Assembly (NCBI GenBank): GCA_902496845.1
Contig: CABVCJ010000047.1
Coordinates: 1 to 14,531 of the forward strand
Length of the DNA: 14,531 nt
Reading direction: 5' to 3'
DNA from: an uncultured Collinsella sp.
GTDB taxonomy: Bacteria > Actinomycetota > Coriobacteriia > Coriobacteriales > Coriobacteriaceae
Shown here: in pieces, positions 1 to 6,515 of the stretch
How positions within the stretch are numbered: the stretch's first letter is position 1
Layout: the number at the start of each line of letters is the position of its first letter
Made by a program: the position numbers and the translations under genes
Notes under the pieces: generated by a model
Database searches by the model: none
What the model saw: the letters and a program-made list of their open reading frames with translations, nothing else
Told to the model about the DNA's origin: nothing

Positions 1-17
1 AAGCACTTAATGTGCTT
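1..17. repeat. Short hairpin at left edge, possibly the end of an upstream terminator
   Basis: AAGCAC and GTGCTT form a 6-bp stem around a 5-nt loop, followed by only three T. It may be the remnant of the terminator of a gene left of the window, but its 5' side is cut by the edge, so this is a weak call. Confidence 0.3.
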
Positions 18-116
18 TCCGTCTTGCGCAGGACTGTAGAGCAGCAAACTTAACCGCCCCGCCCGGCAGGCGAGCGTGCGGGAACGACATCCGTCCAATA
101 ATTCGTGCGAAACACA

Positions 117-145
117 ATGAAAAACAGTTTGATGTGAGTTAATAT
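117..145 (+). promoter_or_regulatory. Candidate ptsH promoter
   Basis: ATGAAA (117-122) and TAATAT (140-145) each match four of six consensus bases and lie 17 bp apart in the most A/T-rich stretch upstream of ptsH. A TATAAA (143-148) overlaps the -10 and is an alternative. The leader would start near 152 and carry a 6-bp stem (GTCGTG 153-158 with CACGAC 179-184) before the ribosome binding site. No convincing catabolite-repression operator was seen. Apart from this and the edge hairpin, I see nothing in 1-213. Confidence 0.35.
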
Positions 146-213
146 AAACAACGTCGTGAATCTGACTCCTGCCGCATACACGACAGGGGTTAAACACAAA
201 AAAGGAGTCAATT

Positions 214-477
214 ATGGTTTCTGAGAAGGCTACCCTCGTTAATCCTCAGGGTCTTCACATGCGTCCTGCTGGTCTCTTCGCCTCCACCATGGGCAAGTAC
301 GCCTGCGACGTGACGGTCGTCACCCCCGAGAAGGAGGTCAACGGCAAGTCCCCGATGGCCCTCATGGCTGCTGGTATCCCCTGCGGCACCGAGGTCGAGG
401 TCAAGTGCGACGGCGCCGACGAGGCCGAGGCTCTGGCTGCTGCCATCGAGCTCATCAAGAGCGGTCTTGGCGAGTAG
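214..477 (+). CDS. ptsH: Phosphocarrier protein HPr
   Basis: Cytoplasmic phosphocarrier of the PEP:sugar phosphotransferase system. It takes a phosphoryl group from enzyme I on a histidine and hands it to the EIIA domains of sugar transporters. The protein has 87 residues, the usual HPr length. The active-site motif GLHMRPAG places the phosphorylated histidine at residue 15. The regulatory-site region NGKSPMALM places a serine at residue 46, the position HPr kinase phosphorylates in Firmicutes, but followed here by proline. The start is set by AAAGGAG at 201-207, six bases before the ATG. ptsI follows after a hairpin with a T-run (523-558), so HPr may be made in excess over EI. The assignment is secure; regulatory use of Ser46 is not established here. 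Confidence 0.97.
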   Translation: MVSEKATLVNPQGLHMRPAGLFASTMGKYACDVTVVTPEKEVNGKSPMALMAAGIPCGTEVEVKCDGADEAEALAAAIELIKSGLGE

Positions 478-497
478 AACTCAAACGGGTCGCATGT

Positions 498-513
498 TGA
501 ACAATTAAGTTCA
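498..513. repeat. Small inverted repeat between ptsH and ptsI
   Basis: TGAAC and GTTCA surround a 6-base AATTAA centre. It is small enough to occur by chance. It could be a short hairpin protecting the ptsH message or a protein site, and nothing else supports a role. Confidence 0.25.
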
Positions 514-522
514 TACTTGGGG

Positions 523-558
523 GCGCAGTGACCTGTATTAAGGTAGCTGCGCTCTTTT
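523..558 (+). terminator. Intrinsic terminator or attenuator between ptsH and ptsI
   Basis: GCGCAG (523-528) pairs with CTGCGC (547-552). An inner ACCT/AGGT pairing extends the stem across one G-U pair and one mismatch. TCTTTT follows immediately. This is a plausible intrinsic terminator 45 bases after the ptsH stop. The next gene has the same orientation and only a weak candidate promoter (TTGTCA at 557-562 with a poor -10 near 580), so partial read-through into ptsI is the simplest reading. Confidence 0.65.
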
Positions 559-604
559 GTCATGGATATGGCAAAACGCTTTATCACATGACACGGAGAG
601 AGGA

Positions 605-2305
605 ATGGGAATGTATCAGGGAGTCAACGCATCCGAGGGTATCGGTATCGGCACCGTCATGGTCGCCGTCGATCCCGACTTGACGTTTGAGCCGCACGAG
701 GTTGCTGATTCGGCAGCAGAGAAGGAGCGCTATCAGTCCGCTCTTTCGGTTTTCTGCGAGAAGACCCAGGCTCAGGCCGACCACATGAAGGAGACGGTGG
801 GCGAGGCCGAGGCCGAGATTATGAGCGGACACATTGTCCTTGCTCAGGATCCGGGCATGACTGACGCCATCAACGCCGCCATTGACGGCGGCACCTGCGC
901 TGAGCAGGCGCTCATGGACACCTCGACCATGTTCGAGAACATGTTCCTGTCCATGGACGACGAGATGTTCCGTCTGCGCGCTGCCGACATCGCCGACATC
1001 CGCACCGGTATCCTTGCCGAGCTGCTGGGCAAGGAGGTCGTTGACCTCTCCGTCCTGCCCGAGAACACCGTCGTTGTCGTGCACGACCTTACGCCGTCTA
1101 TGACCGCCACGATCGATAAGGCCCACGTTGCCGGTATCGTCACCGAGACCGGTGGCCGCACGTCGCACTCCGCGATCATCGCGCGCGCCCTCGAGATTCC
1201 GGCTGTCCTTTCGGTTTCCAACAGCTGCACCGCGCTGCGCAACGGCATGACCGTTGTCGTCGACGGTGGCAAGGGCATCGTTGAGGCCGATCCCGACGAG
1301 GAGACGCTCGCCGCCAAGGCCGAGGCCTTCGCTGCCGAGAAGGCGGCCCTCGAGGCTTTCCGCGGCAAGCCGTCCGTGACTGCCGATGGCATCAAGAAGA
1401 TCATCGCCTGCAACATCGGTAACCCCGATGACGTGCCTAACGCGCTTGATCACGACGCCGAGGCTATCGGTCTGTTCCGCTCCGAGTTCCTGTTCATGGA
1501 CTCCGCCGAGCTTCCCTCCGAGGAGGAGCAGTTCAACGCCTACCGCAAGGTCGCCAGCGCGCTCAAGGGCGCTCCCGTCATCATCCGCACGCTCGATGTG
1601 GGTGGCGACAAGGAGATTCCGTACCTGCACATGGTCAAGGAAGACAACCCCTTCATGGGCTTCCGCGCCGTGCGTTACTGCCTGGCCAACCCCGACCAGT
1701 ACAAGGTCCAGCTCCGCGCCCTGCTGCGCGCCAGCGCCTTCGGTGACGTCAAGATCATGATCCCGCTCGTCACCTGCGTCGAGGAGGTCTTGGCCGTCAA
1801 GGAGCTCGTCGAGGAGTGCAAGGCCGAGCTGACCGAAGAGGGCCGTAAGTTCAACGAGAACATCGAGGTCGGCATCATGGTCGAGACGCCTGCCGCTTCG
1901 CTGCTCGCTGACCGTCTGGCCGAGGTCGCCGACTTCTTCTCCATCGGCACCAACGACCTGATCGGCTACACCATGTGCGCCGACCGTGGCAACGACACCA
2001 TCTCCAACCTGTACCAGGTGTACTATCCCGCCGTGCTCCGCTCGCTCAAGAACATCATCGAGAGCGGCGTGAAGGCCGGCATCATGGTCGGTATGTGCGG
2101 CGAGGCCGCTGCCGATCCGCTGCTTGAGCCGCTGCTGATCAGCTGGGGCCTGGAGGAGTTCTCGATGAGCGCTCCGTCGATCCTGCGCGCCCGCAAGACC
2201 ATCAGCCAGTGGACCAAGGCCGAGTGCGACGAGCTCGCCGAGAAGGCGCTCGCCTGCAACACCGCCGCCGAGGTCAAGGCACTGCTCGAGTCCGCAGCTC
2301 GCTAA
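605..2305 (+). CDS. ptsI: Phosphoenolpyruvate-protein phosphotransferase (enzyme I of the PTS)
   Basis: Enzyme I autophosphorylates from phosphoenolpyruvate and passes the phosphate to HPr, the first step of PTS sugar uptake in the cytoplasm. At 566 residues it has normal family length. The N-terminal motif GVNASEGIGIG opens the protein. The swivelling phosphohistidine domain carries GGRTSHSAIIAR with active His at residue 188. The C-terminal PEP-binding barrel contains IMVETPAAS, SIGTNDLIGYT and GMCGEAAADP with catalytic Cys at residue 498. In the SIGTNDL motif, LIGYTMCADR replaces the common LTQYTLAVDR; this looks like lineage variation. The ATG at 605 has GGAG six bases upstream. The ATG at 611 is also preceded by AGGA and is a real alternative (564 residues). 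A longer reading from 557 lacks a ribosome binding site and enters the terminator. The gene is followed by a strong hairpin and kinase 1. Confidence 0.97.
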   Translation: MGMYQGVNASEGIGIGTVMVAVDPDLTFEPHEVADSAAEKERYQSALSVFCEKTQAQADHMKETVGEAEAEIMSGHIVLAQDPGMTDAINAAIDGGTCAEQALMDTSTMFENMFLSMDDEMFRLRAADIADIRTGILAELLGKEVVDLSVLPENTVVVVHDLTPSMTATIDKAHVAGIVTETGGRTSHSAIIARALEIPAVLSVSNSCTALRNGMTVVVDGGKGIVEADPDEETLAAKAEAFAAEKAALEAFRGKPSVTADGIKKIIACNIGNPDDVPNALDHDAEAIGLFRSEFLFMDSAELPSEEEQFNAYRKVASALKGAPVIIRTLDVGGDKEIPYLHMVKEDNPFMGFRAVRYCLANPDQYKVQLRALLRASAFGDVKIMIPLVTCVEEVLAVKELVEECKAELTEEGRKFNENIEVGIMVETPAASLLADRLAEVADFFSIGTNDLIGYTMCADRGNDTISNLYQVYYPAVLRSLKNIIESGVKAGIMVGMCGEAAADPLLEPLLISWGLEEFSMSAPSILRARKTISQWTKAECDELAEKALACNTAAEVKALLESAAR

Positions 2306-2322
2306 TTTGGTATCAGAGGTAA

Positions 2323-2352
2323 CCGCGTGGTTGGAATGGGCCGGCCACGCGG
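2323..2352. repeat. Strong intercistronic hairpin without T-run, ptsI-kinase 1
   Basis: CCGCGTGGTTGG (2323-2334) pairs with CCGGCCACGCGG (2341-2352) through 12 pairs, two of them G-U, around a 6-base loop. No T-run follows, so it does not look like an intrinsic terminator. Such hairpins between co-transcribed genes often act as RNA-processing or 3'-end stabilising elements, which here would adjust ptsI against the kinase. That role is inference. Confidence 0.6.
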
Positions 2353-2379
2353 CCCTCACATATACAGGGGGTACTGTAA

Positions 2380-3312
2380 ATGTTCTACACGCTAACCGCT
2401 AACCCGGCTGTCGACATGACGGTTTCGAGCTCTCCGCTCGAGCCCGACGAGAACGTCCGCACCGGCTCGGCCAGCTACACGGCTAACGGCAAGGGCCTCG
2501 ATGTGTCCTTCGCCTTTAAGAAGATGGGCGTCGACACCGTCGCGCTCGGCTTCTTCGCCGGATTCACGGGCAAGTTTATCGTCGAGGAGGTCATGAACCT
2601 GGGTTGCCTGTGCCGCCCGGTCTGGACCGACGGCATCACGCGTATCAACACCTACGTCAACGATGGCCAGCACGAGTACGGCATCCTTAACCCCGGCGCC
2701 CCGATTACGCCGGAGCACCAGAAGGAGCTCTACAACATCCTGGACACCGCGGGCGATCTTGAGTGCCTGATTGTCTCCGGCTCCGTGCCTCCCAAAGCTA
2801 CGCCCGACTTCCTGGCCCAGGTTATGGAGCACGCTCAGGCTCGTGGCGCCGACGTCGTCCTGGACCTGTCCTCCGACAAGCTCAAGGAGCTCGCTCACAA
2901 GAAGCCGCTGCTCATTAAGCCGAACCATCACGAGATGAAGGCCATCTTCGGCGTGCCTGTCGACACCGACGACGAGGTCCGCGTTGCCATGAAGCTCGCC
3001 CACGACGCCGGCGTTCAGAACGTGCTGCTCACCCGTGGTAGCCGCGGCGACGCTTACTTCTCCAACGGCGAGGACATCTGGTACGCCAAGCGTGAGTTCA
3101 ACATCAAGCTGGTCTCTTCTGTCTGCGCCGGCGACTGCACCCTCGCTGCGTTCCTGCACAAGTGGTACAGGGATCGCGACAACGTCGAGGAGGCCATGAA
3201 GCTCGCTATGGCTACCGGCGCTAACGTTGCCGAGTCCGTCGGCATCGGCGACTTCGGTCACGTCGATGAGTACAGCAAGCGCGTTGCTGTCCGCAAACTC
3301 GATCGCAAGTAA
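2380..3312 (+). CDS. fruK: 1-phosphofructokinase family sugar-phosphate kinase, copy 1
   Basis: PfkB-superfamily kinase, most likely phosphorylating fructose-1-phosphate to fructose-1,6-bisphosphate after PTS uptake; tagatose-6-phosphate kinase is the main alternative. It has 310 residues, the usual length. The opening YTLTANPAVD is typical of the 1-PFK/LacC branch. The substrate motif reads NGKGLDVS (36-43), where the family normally has GGKG-x-N, so an Asp stands at position 41. LIKPN lies at 178-182. The catalytic loop reads CAGDC (249-253) with the base Asp at 252, where GAGDS is usual. AGGGGG (2366-2371) lies eight bases before the ATG. It follows ptsI after a strong hairpin and is followed by a terminator, so it is probably read from upstream. 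No EII fructose transporter lies beside it. Motif departures make exact substrate less certain than the fold. Confidence 0.9.
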   Translation: MFYTLTANPAVDMTVSSSPLEPDENVRTGSASYTANGKGLDVSFAFKKMGVDTVALGFFAGFTGKFIVEEVMNLGCLCRPVWTDGITRINTYVNDGQHEYGILNPGAPITPEHQKELYNILDTAGDLECLIVSGSVPPKATPDFLAQVMEHAQARGADVVLDLSSDKLKELAHKKPLLIKPNHHEMKAIFGVPVDTDDEVRVAMKLAHDAGVQNVLLTRGSRGDAYFSNGEDIWYAKREFNIKLVSSVCAGDCTLAAFLHKWYRDRDNVEEAMKLAMATGANVAESVGIGDFGHVDEYSKRVAVRKLDRK

Positions 3313-3338
3313 GCGAAACTCATTATTTTCGCGTGTAC

Positions 3339-3370
3339 GGCGCCCCGGTTTTGGCCGGGGCGCCATTTTT
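3339..3370 (+). terminator. Intrinsic terminator after kinase copy 1
   Basis: GGCGCCCCGG (3339-3348) pairs perfectly with CCGGGGCGCC (3355-3364) around a T-rich 6-base loop and is followed by ATTTTT. This strong terminator probably closes the ptsHI-kinase 1 transcription unit. I see no gene in the 158 bases from here to kinase 2. Confidence 0.9.
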
Positions 3371-3488
3371 GTATATTGTGGGCGAGCGACAGGACAAGGA
3401 CCCTGTTTCTTTTGCCCGTCATCCCGCCGCCCTGCACGCGTTCTACACCGTTCGCCGAGTCACTATGGTCTTTTCCCGAAGCGTGGAA

Positions 3489-3494
3489 TATACT
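3489..3494 (+). promoter_or_regulatory. Candidate -10 for kinase copy 2
   Basis: TATACT matches five of six -10 bases, 34 bases before the second kinase start and downstream of a strong terminator, where a new promoter is needed. No good -35 lies at 16-18 bp spacing, so an activator or an unusual -35 may be involved. Confidence 0.35.
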
Positions 3495-3528
3495 TTCACT
3501 AACACGTTGCCTTGTGAAAGGAACTTAC

Positions 3529-4461
3529 ATGATTTACACGCTCACTGCAAATCCCGCCATTGACTACAACATTGCCTGCGACGGTCTTTCCGCCAACACC
3601 GTCACCCGCACTCGCAACGCGGTCTATACGCCCAACGGCAAGGGTCTTAACGTCTCGTTCACCCTCGATCACTACGGCGTCGACACCACGATCCTGGGCT
3701 TTTTTGCCGGTTTCTCGGGCGAGTTTATCGTCAAGGGCGCCGAGGCCCTGGGCGTGCCCGTCAAGCCCGTGTGGACCGACGGCATCACGCGCGTCAATGT
3801 CTTCCTCAACGCCGGTCCCGACACCGAGTACAACATGGTCAATGCAGGCGCTGCCATCAATGCTGCCAACGAGCAGGAAATGTTTGAGCTCATTGATTCG
3901 CTCGACGACATGACCTGCCTGGTCATTAGCGGCTCGCTGCCCCCCAACACCTCCGAGGGTTTCCTGGCCGAGGTACTTCGCCGTGTTAAGGCAAAGGGTG
4001 CCGAGTTCGTGCTCGATATCTCGAGCCATCAGCTGGCCGACCTCATTGCCATGGAGCCGTTGCTCATTAAGCCCAACGACGATGAACTGCTCGACATCTT
4101 TGGCATTAAGGTGAGCGGTGGCGACGACGAGTCCGTCAAGGGTGCGATGGCCGAGCTCCACGCCAAGGGCGCTAAGAACGTGCTGTTGACCCTGGGTGGC
4201 GCTGGCGCGTACTTCTCCAACGGAGAGCACATCTGGTTTGCCAACCGCACCTTCGAGGTCAAGCTGCTGTCGACCGTCTGCGCCGGCGACTCCTCGCTCG
4301 CCGCTTTCCTGTCCGTGTGGCACGACGCCCCCGAGCGCGTTGAGGACGCCCTGCGTCTCTCGATGGCCACCGGCGCCAACGTGGTGGAGTGCGCCGGTCT
4401 GGGCGATTTTGCCAAGGTGGACGAATATAAGAAGCACATCGAGGTTCGCCAGGTCTGCTAA
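3529..4461 (+). CDS. fruK: 1-phosphofructokinase family sugar-phosphate kinase, copy 2
   Basis: Second PfkB-superfamily kinase, a tandem paralogue of the preceding gene. Both have 310 residues, align end to end without large gaps, and look roughly half identical by eye. They share YTLTANPA, VWTDGITR, LLIKPN, YFSNGE-IW and MATGANV blocks. This copy keeps the canonical Asn in NGKGLNVS (36-43) and the Ser in CAGDS (251-255, catalytic Asp 254), so it is the better candidate for a standard 1-phosphofructokinase. Both copies have Cys in place of the first Gly of GAGD. The start is fixed by AAAGGA (3517-3522) six bases before ATG 3529; the longer open frame from 3376 has no such site. It has its own candidate -10 and its own terminator, so it can be regulated apart from copy 1. 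Tagatose-6-phosphate remains a possible substrate. Confidence 0.9.
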   Translation: MIYTLTANPAIDYNIACDGLSANTVTRTRNAVYTPNGKGLNVSFTLDHYGVDTTILGFFAGFSGEFIVKGAEALGVPVKPVWTDGITRVNVFLNAGPDTEYNMVNAGAAINAANEQEMFELIDSLDDMTCLVISGSLPPNTSEGFLAEVLRRVKAKGAEFVLDISSHQLADLIAMEPLLIKPNDDELLDIFGIKVSGGDDESVKGAMAELHAKGAKNVLLTLGGAGAYFSNGEHIWFANRTFEVKLLSTVCAGDSSLAAFLSVWHDAPERVEDALRLSMATGANVVECAGLGDFAKVDEYKKHIEVRQVC

Positions 4462-4485
4462 CCGCATCGATATGTCGTTGTCGAG

Positions 4486-4519
4486 CACCCGCTTTGGATC
4501 TCCGAGGCGGGTGTTTTTT
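4486..4519 (+). terminator. Intrinsic terminator after kinase copy 2
   Basis: CACCCGCTT (4486-... ) pairs with AGGCGGGTG (4505-4513), with one G-U pair, and six T follow (4514-4519). It ends the monocistronic second kinase unit 24 bases after the stop codon. Confidence 0.88.
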
Positions 4520-4600
4520 GCGTTCTGGCCGCATGTGGCGCTTACTGTCCCGTTCGTTCGAATCGACGATACGATTGGATGTGCGCGCATGCTCGTTTCT

Positions 4601-4609
4601 TGCTAGACT
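4601..4609 (+). promoter_or_regulatory. Candidate extended -10 promoter for cca
   Basis: TGCTAGACT fits an extended -10 (TG, one base, then TAGACT, four of six consensus bases). It lies 48 bases before the cca ATG and downstream of the previous terminator. No -35 at proper spacing is evident, as extended -10 promoters tolerate. Confidence 0.4.
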
Positions 4610-4656
4610 TCTTGAGAACCATCGATTAACGTTTGCAGGCGCAGGAGGCCATAGCT

Positions 4657-6051
4657 ATGTGCAATGTTTCGCTCAACGGTACGCAGCCAACCGATGCCTC
4701 CATCCGTGTCCTGCGTGCGCTCGAGGCAGCCGGTCTTGAGGCTTGCTATGTTGGCGGTTGGGTGCGTGATGCCCTGATGGGGCGCCCCAGCCACGATGTT
4801 GATATGTGCTGCAGCGGCTTGTGGCAGGAGTCCAAGGCGGCGCTCGAGTCGGCTGACATTGCCGTGGTTGAGTCGGGCATTAAATTTGGCGGCATCACGG
4901 CCATTTGCGATGGCGAGCGCATTGAGGTCACAACGTACCGCCTGGACGGTTTTTACACCGATGGCCGCCATCCCCAGAGTGTGGAGCGTGCGGCTTCGCT
5001 TGAGGACGATCTGGCGCGCCGTGACTTTACCGTTAATGCCATGGCTTGGCATCCCGATCGTGGTCTTGTCGACCGCTACGATGGCCAGGGCGACCTTGAG
5101 CGTAAACTTATCCGTGCCGTCGGAGATCCTAAGCGTCGTTTTAACGAGGACGCGCTTCGCATGCTGCGCGCGGTGCGTTTTGCCTGCCGTCTGGATTTTA
5201 TGATCGAGCCTAAGACCAAACAGGCACTTACCGAATGCTCGCCGCTGCTCGATGCCGTGGCACGCGAGCGCGTGGGTATTGAGCTTGAGGGCATTCTTTC
5301 GACCGGCCACGGGGGAGACGCGATGCTGCGCTACCCCGAGCTTATTTGCGCCGCCGTGCCCGAGCTTGCTGCGGGAAGGGGCTTTGACCAGTGCAGTGTC
5401 TATCATGCGTTTAACGTCTACGAGCATATTGCCCGCGTGCTGACGGTGGCAGGGGAGCTGGCGCTGTGCGATGGCGTCGCGCCCTCTTCGAGCCTTATGT
5501 GGGCGGCGTTTTTGCACGATGTCTCCAAGCCCGATTGTTTTACGGTCGACCATGCGGGCAGCGGTCACTTCTACGGCCATCCCGAGCTTGGTGCCAAGAA
5601 GGCACACGCCATTATGGATCGCCTGGCGCTTTCGCACGATTTGGTTCGCGATGTGTGCCTGCTTATCAAGTACCATGACAAGCCGCTGCGTCCCGAGCGA
5701 TCCTGCCTGCTCAATATGATGCGCGCGCTTTCGGGCGAGGGCGTCGATACGCCGCGCCTGATTGACGAGCTTATGGACCTTAAACGCGCCGATACGCTTG
5801 GCAAGGCGCCGTCGTGCTTCTATTACGTCGAGACGATCGAGGGGATGCGTTCGCTCGCCCACGACCTGCTTGAGGCGGGGGAGCCCTATACGCTCAAGAT
5901 GCTTGCCATCAACGGCGGCGACTTGATCCACGCCGGCGTCAAGCCCGGGCCGGAACTGGGGCAGCTGCTCAACGCCGCCCTCGACGCTGTGATCGAGGAC
6001 AATGTTCCCAACGAGCGCGAAGCCCTTCTGGCCCATCTCAACCTGGAATGA
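4657..6051 (+). CDS. cca: CCA-adding tRNA nucleotidyltransferase with HD domain
   Basis: Adds or repairs the 3' CCA end of tRNAs from CTP and ATP in the cytoplasm. It is a class II nucleotidyltransferase of the poly(A)-polymerase/CCA family with 464 residues. The head domain has YVGGWVRDALMG (GGWVRD at 33-38) followed by the metal-binding DVD at 47-49. RRDFTVNAMA and a D-x-Y-D-GQGDL stretch follow, then the RFNEDALRMLRAVRFACRL helix typical of nucleotide selection. A C-terminal HD domain is present: FLHDVSKP with His287-Asp288, then GHPELGA and KYHD. The ATG at 4657 has a perfect AGGAGG (4643-4648) eight bases upstream. A longer frame from TTG at 4633 is less likely, since that site lies inside its coding part. 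The TGA stop lies within the left arm of a long inverted repeat. The tRNA-Glu just downstream already encodes CCA, so the enzyme would mainly repair it. Confidence 0.95.
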   Translation: MCNVSLNGTQPTDASIRVLRALEAAGLEACYVGGWVRDALMGRPSHDVDMCCSGLWQESKAALESADIAVVESGIKFGGITAICDGERIEVTTYRLDGFYTDGRHPQSVERAASLEDDLARRDFTVNAMAWHPDRGLVDRYDGQGDLERKLIRAVGDPKRRFNEDALRMLRAVRFACRLDFMIEPKTKQALTECSPLLDAVARERVGIELEGILSTGHGGDAMLRYPELICAAVPELAAGRGFDQCSVYHAFNVYEHIARVLTVAGELALCDGVAPSSSLMWAAFLHDVSKPDCFTVDHAGSGHFYGHPELGAKKAHAIMDRLALSHDLVRDVCLLIKYHDKPLRPERSCLLNMMRALSGEGVDTPRLIDELMDLKRADTLGKAPSCFYYVETIEGMRSLAHDLLEAGEPYTLKMLAINGGDLIHAGVKPGPELGQLLNAALDAVIEDNVPNEREALLAHLNLE

Positions 6052-6157
6052 TTTTTCTGGGACGGGGCTTAAAAAATCATTTCTGATTACCGAGTGATTC
6101 TTTAAGACTACAACTTAATACAAAATGATTTTTTAAGCCCCTTCCCAGAAAAATCAT
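6048..6157. repeat. Long inverted-repeat hairpin element overlapping the cca stop
   Basis: Two 35-base arms (6048-6082 and 6123-6157) are reverse complements except at one pair (C6063 opposite T6142). They enclose 40 bases. The left arm begins ATGATTTTTCTGGGACGGGG and includes the TGA stop of cca. Inside the loop a second small hairpin exists (TTAAG 6102-6106 with CTTAA 6114-6118). No T-run follows the right arm and no flanking target-site duplication was seen. It may act as a transcript end for cca or be a REP- or MITE-like mobile palindrome. The structure is certain, the role is not. Confidence 0.85.
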
Positions 6158-6225
6158 CAGCTATGGTGTTTACCTGCGTGTTCCATAACCTCCCGACAAA
6201 AATTTGGGCAATTTGGAATTTCTTC

Positions 6226-6254
6226 TTGCGCTCGCGTTTTTTGTCCCGTAATAT
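6226..6254 (+). promoter_or_regulatory. Promoter of the tRNA-Glu gene
   Basis: TTGCGC (6226-6231) and TAATAT (6249-6254) are spaced by 17 bases, with a GC-rich start region about 35 bases before the mature tRNA. GC-rich discriminators are common at stringently controlled stable-RNA promoters. I see nothing further in 6158-6225. Confidence 0.5.
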
Positions 6255-6288
6255 ATTTCCTCGCAGCACGGCAGTGCAGATGTCATGT

Positions 6289-6365
6289 GGCCCGTTCGTC
6301 TAGCGGTTTAGGACGCCGCCCTCTCAAGGCGGAGATCACCAGTTCGAATCTGGTACGGGCTACCA
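6289..6365 (+). tRNA. tRNA-Glu (anticodon CTC), CCA encoded
   Basis: A complete cloverleaf of 77 bases can be drawn. The acceptor 5' strand is GGCCCGT, pairing with ACGGGCT (one G-U at the end). The D-arm is GTCTAGCGGTTTAGGAC. The anticodon stem is CCGCC/GGCGG around loop CTCTCAA. The T-arm is ACCAG-TTCGAAT-CTGGT. Discriminator A and genomic CCA (6363-6365) complete it. The anticodon at 6323-6325 is CTC and reads GAG. The TTCGTCTAG start and CCGCCCT-TCA-GGCGG arm resemble bacterial tRNA-Glu. It has its own promoter and terminator. No integrase or duplicated 3' end suggests use as an attachment site. Confidence 0.97.
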
Positions 6366-6374
6366 TGTTTAGAT

Positions 6375-6406
6375 ACCCGGTCTTCATTTAGAAGGTCGGG
6401 TTTTTT
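6375..6406 (+). terminator. Terminator of the tRNA-Glu gene
   Basis: ACCCGGTCTT (6375-6384) pairs with AAGGTCGGGT (6392-6401), with two G-U pairs, and a run of six T (6401-6406) follows. It lies ten bases after the tRNA CCA end. Confidence 0.88.
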
Positions 6407-6476
6407 AATGCATGCGGGCTGGTCTGTTAATCCCATTTGCCTCATAGCTTTACGTTTTGCTCTTCTCCCATACGGG

Positions 6477-6482
6477 TACAAT
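6477..6482 (+). promoter_or_regulatory. Candidate -10 of the flippase-like gene
   Basis: TACAAT matches five of six -10 bases, 33 bases before the start codon and downstream of the tRNA terminator. The base run at 17-bp spacing (GTTTTG, 6454-6459) is a poor -35. Confidence 0.35.
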
Positions 6483-6515
6483 AGGCCAGATACTTTGACG
6501 GTCAGAAGGAGCCTC

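Noticed and set aside
128..150. TGTGA half-site upstream of ptsH as a CRP site
   Set aside because: The second half of the palindrome is missing and the match is short enough to be chance in this A/T-rich stretch.
584..2359. 591-codon open frame on the minus strand across ptsI
   Set aside because: It is a shadow of the strong G/C third-position bias of ptsI. The product is a low-complexity Gly/Asp/Val/Leu-rich chain with no recognisable motif, while the + strand encodes a complete enzyme I.
2392..4590. Long minus-strand open frames opposite both kinase genes
   Set aside because: Both lie opposite conserved PfkB genes and resemble each other only because the paralogues do. No ribosome binding site or domain was seen.
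4603..6036. 477-codon open frame on the minus strand across cca
   Set aside because: It mirrors the cca coding sequence in composition, shows no family motif, and would need to be read through the cca promoter region; cca itself is complete with catalytic motifs.
6048..6157. Element as an insertion sequence remnant with target duplication
   Set aside because: No transposase fragment and no direct repeats flank the arms, so only a hairpin element can be claimed.
6289..6365. tRNA-Glu as an integration site for a mobile element
   Set aside because: No integrase, no repeated tRNA 3' end and no phage-like gene are present in the window.
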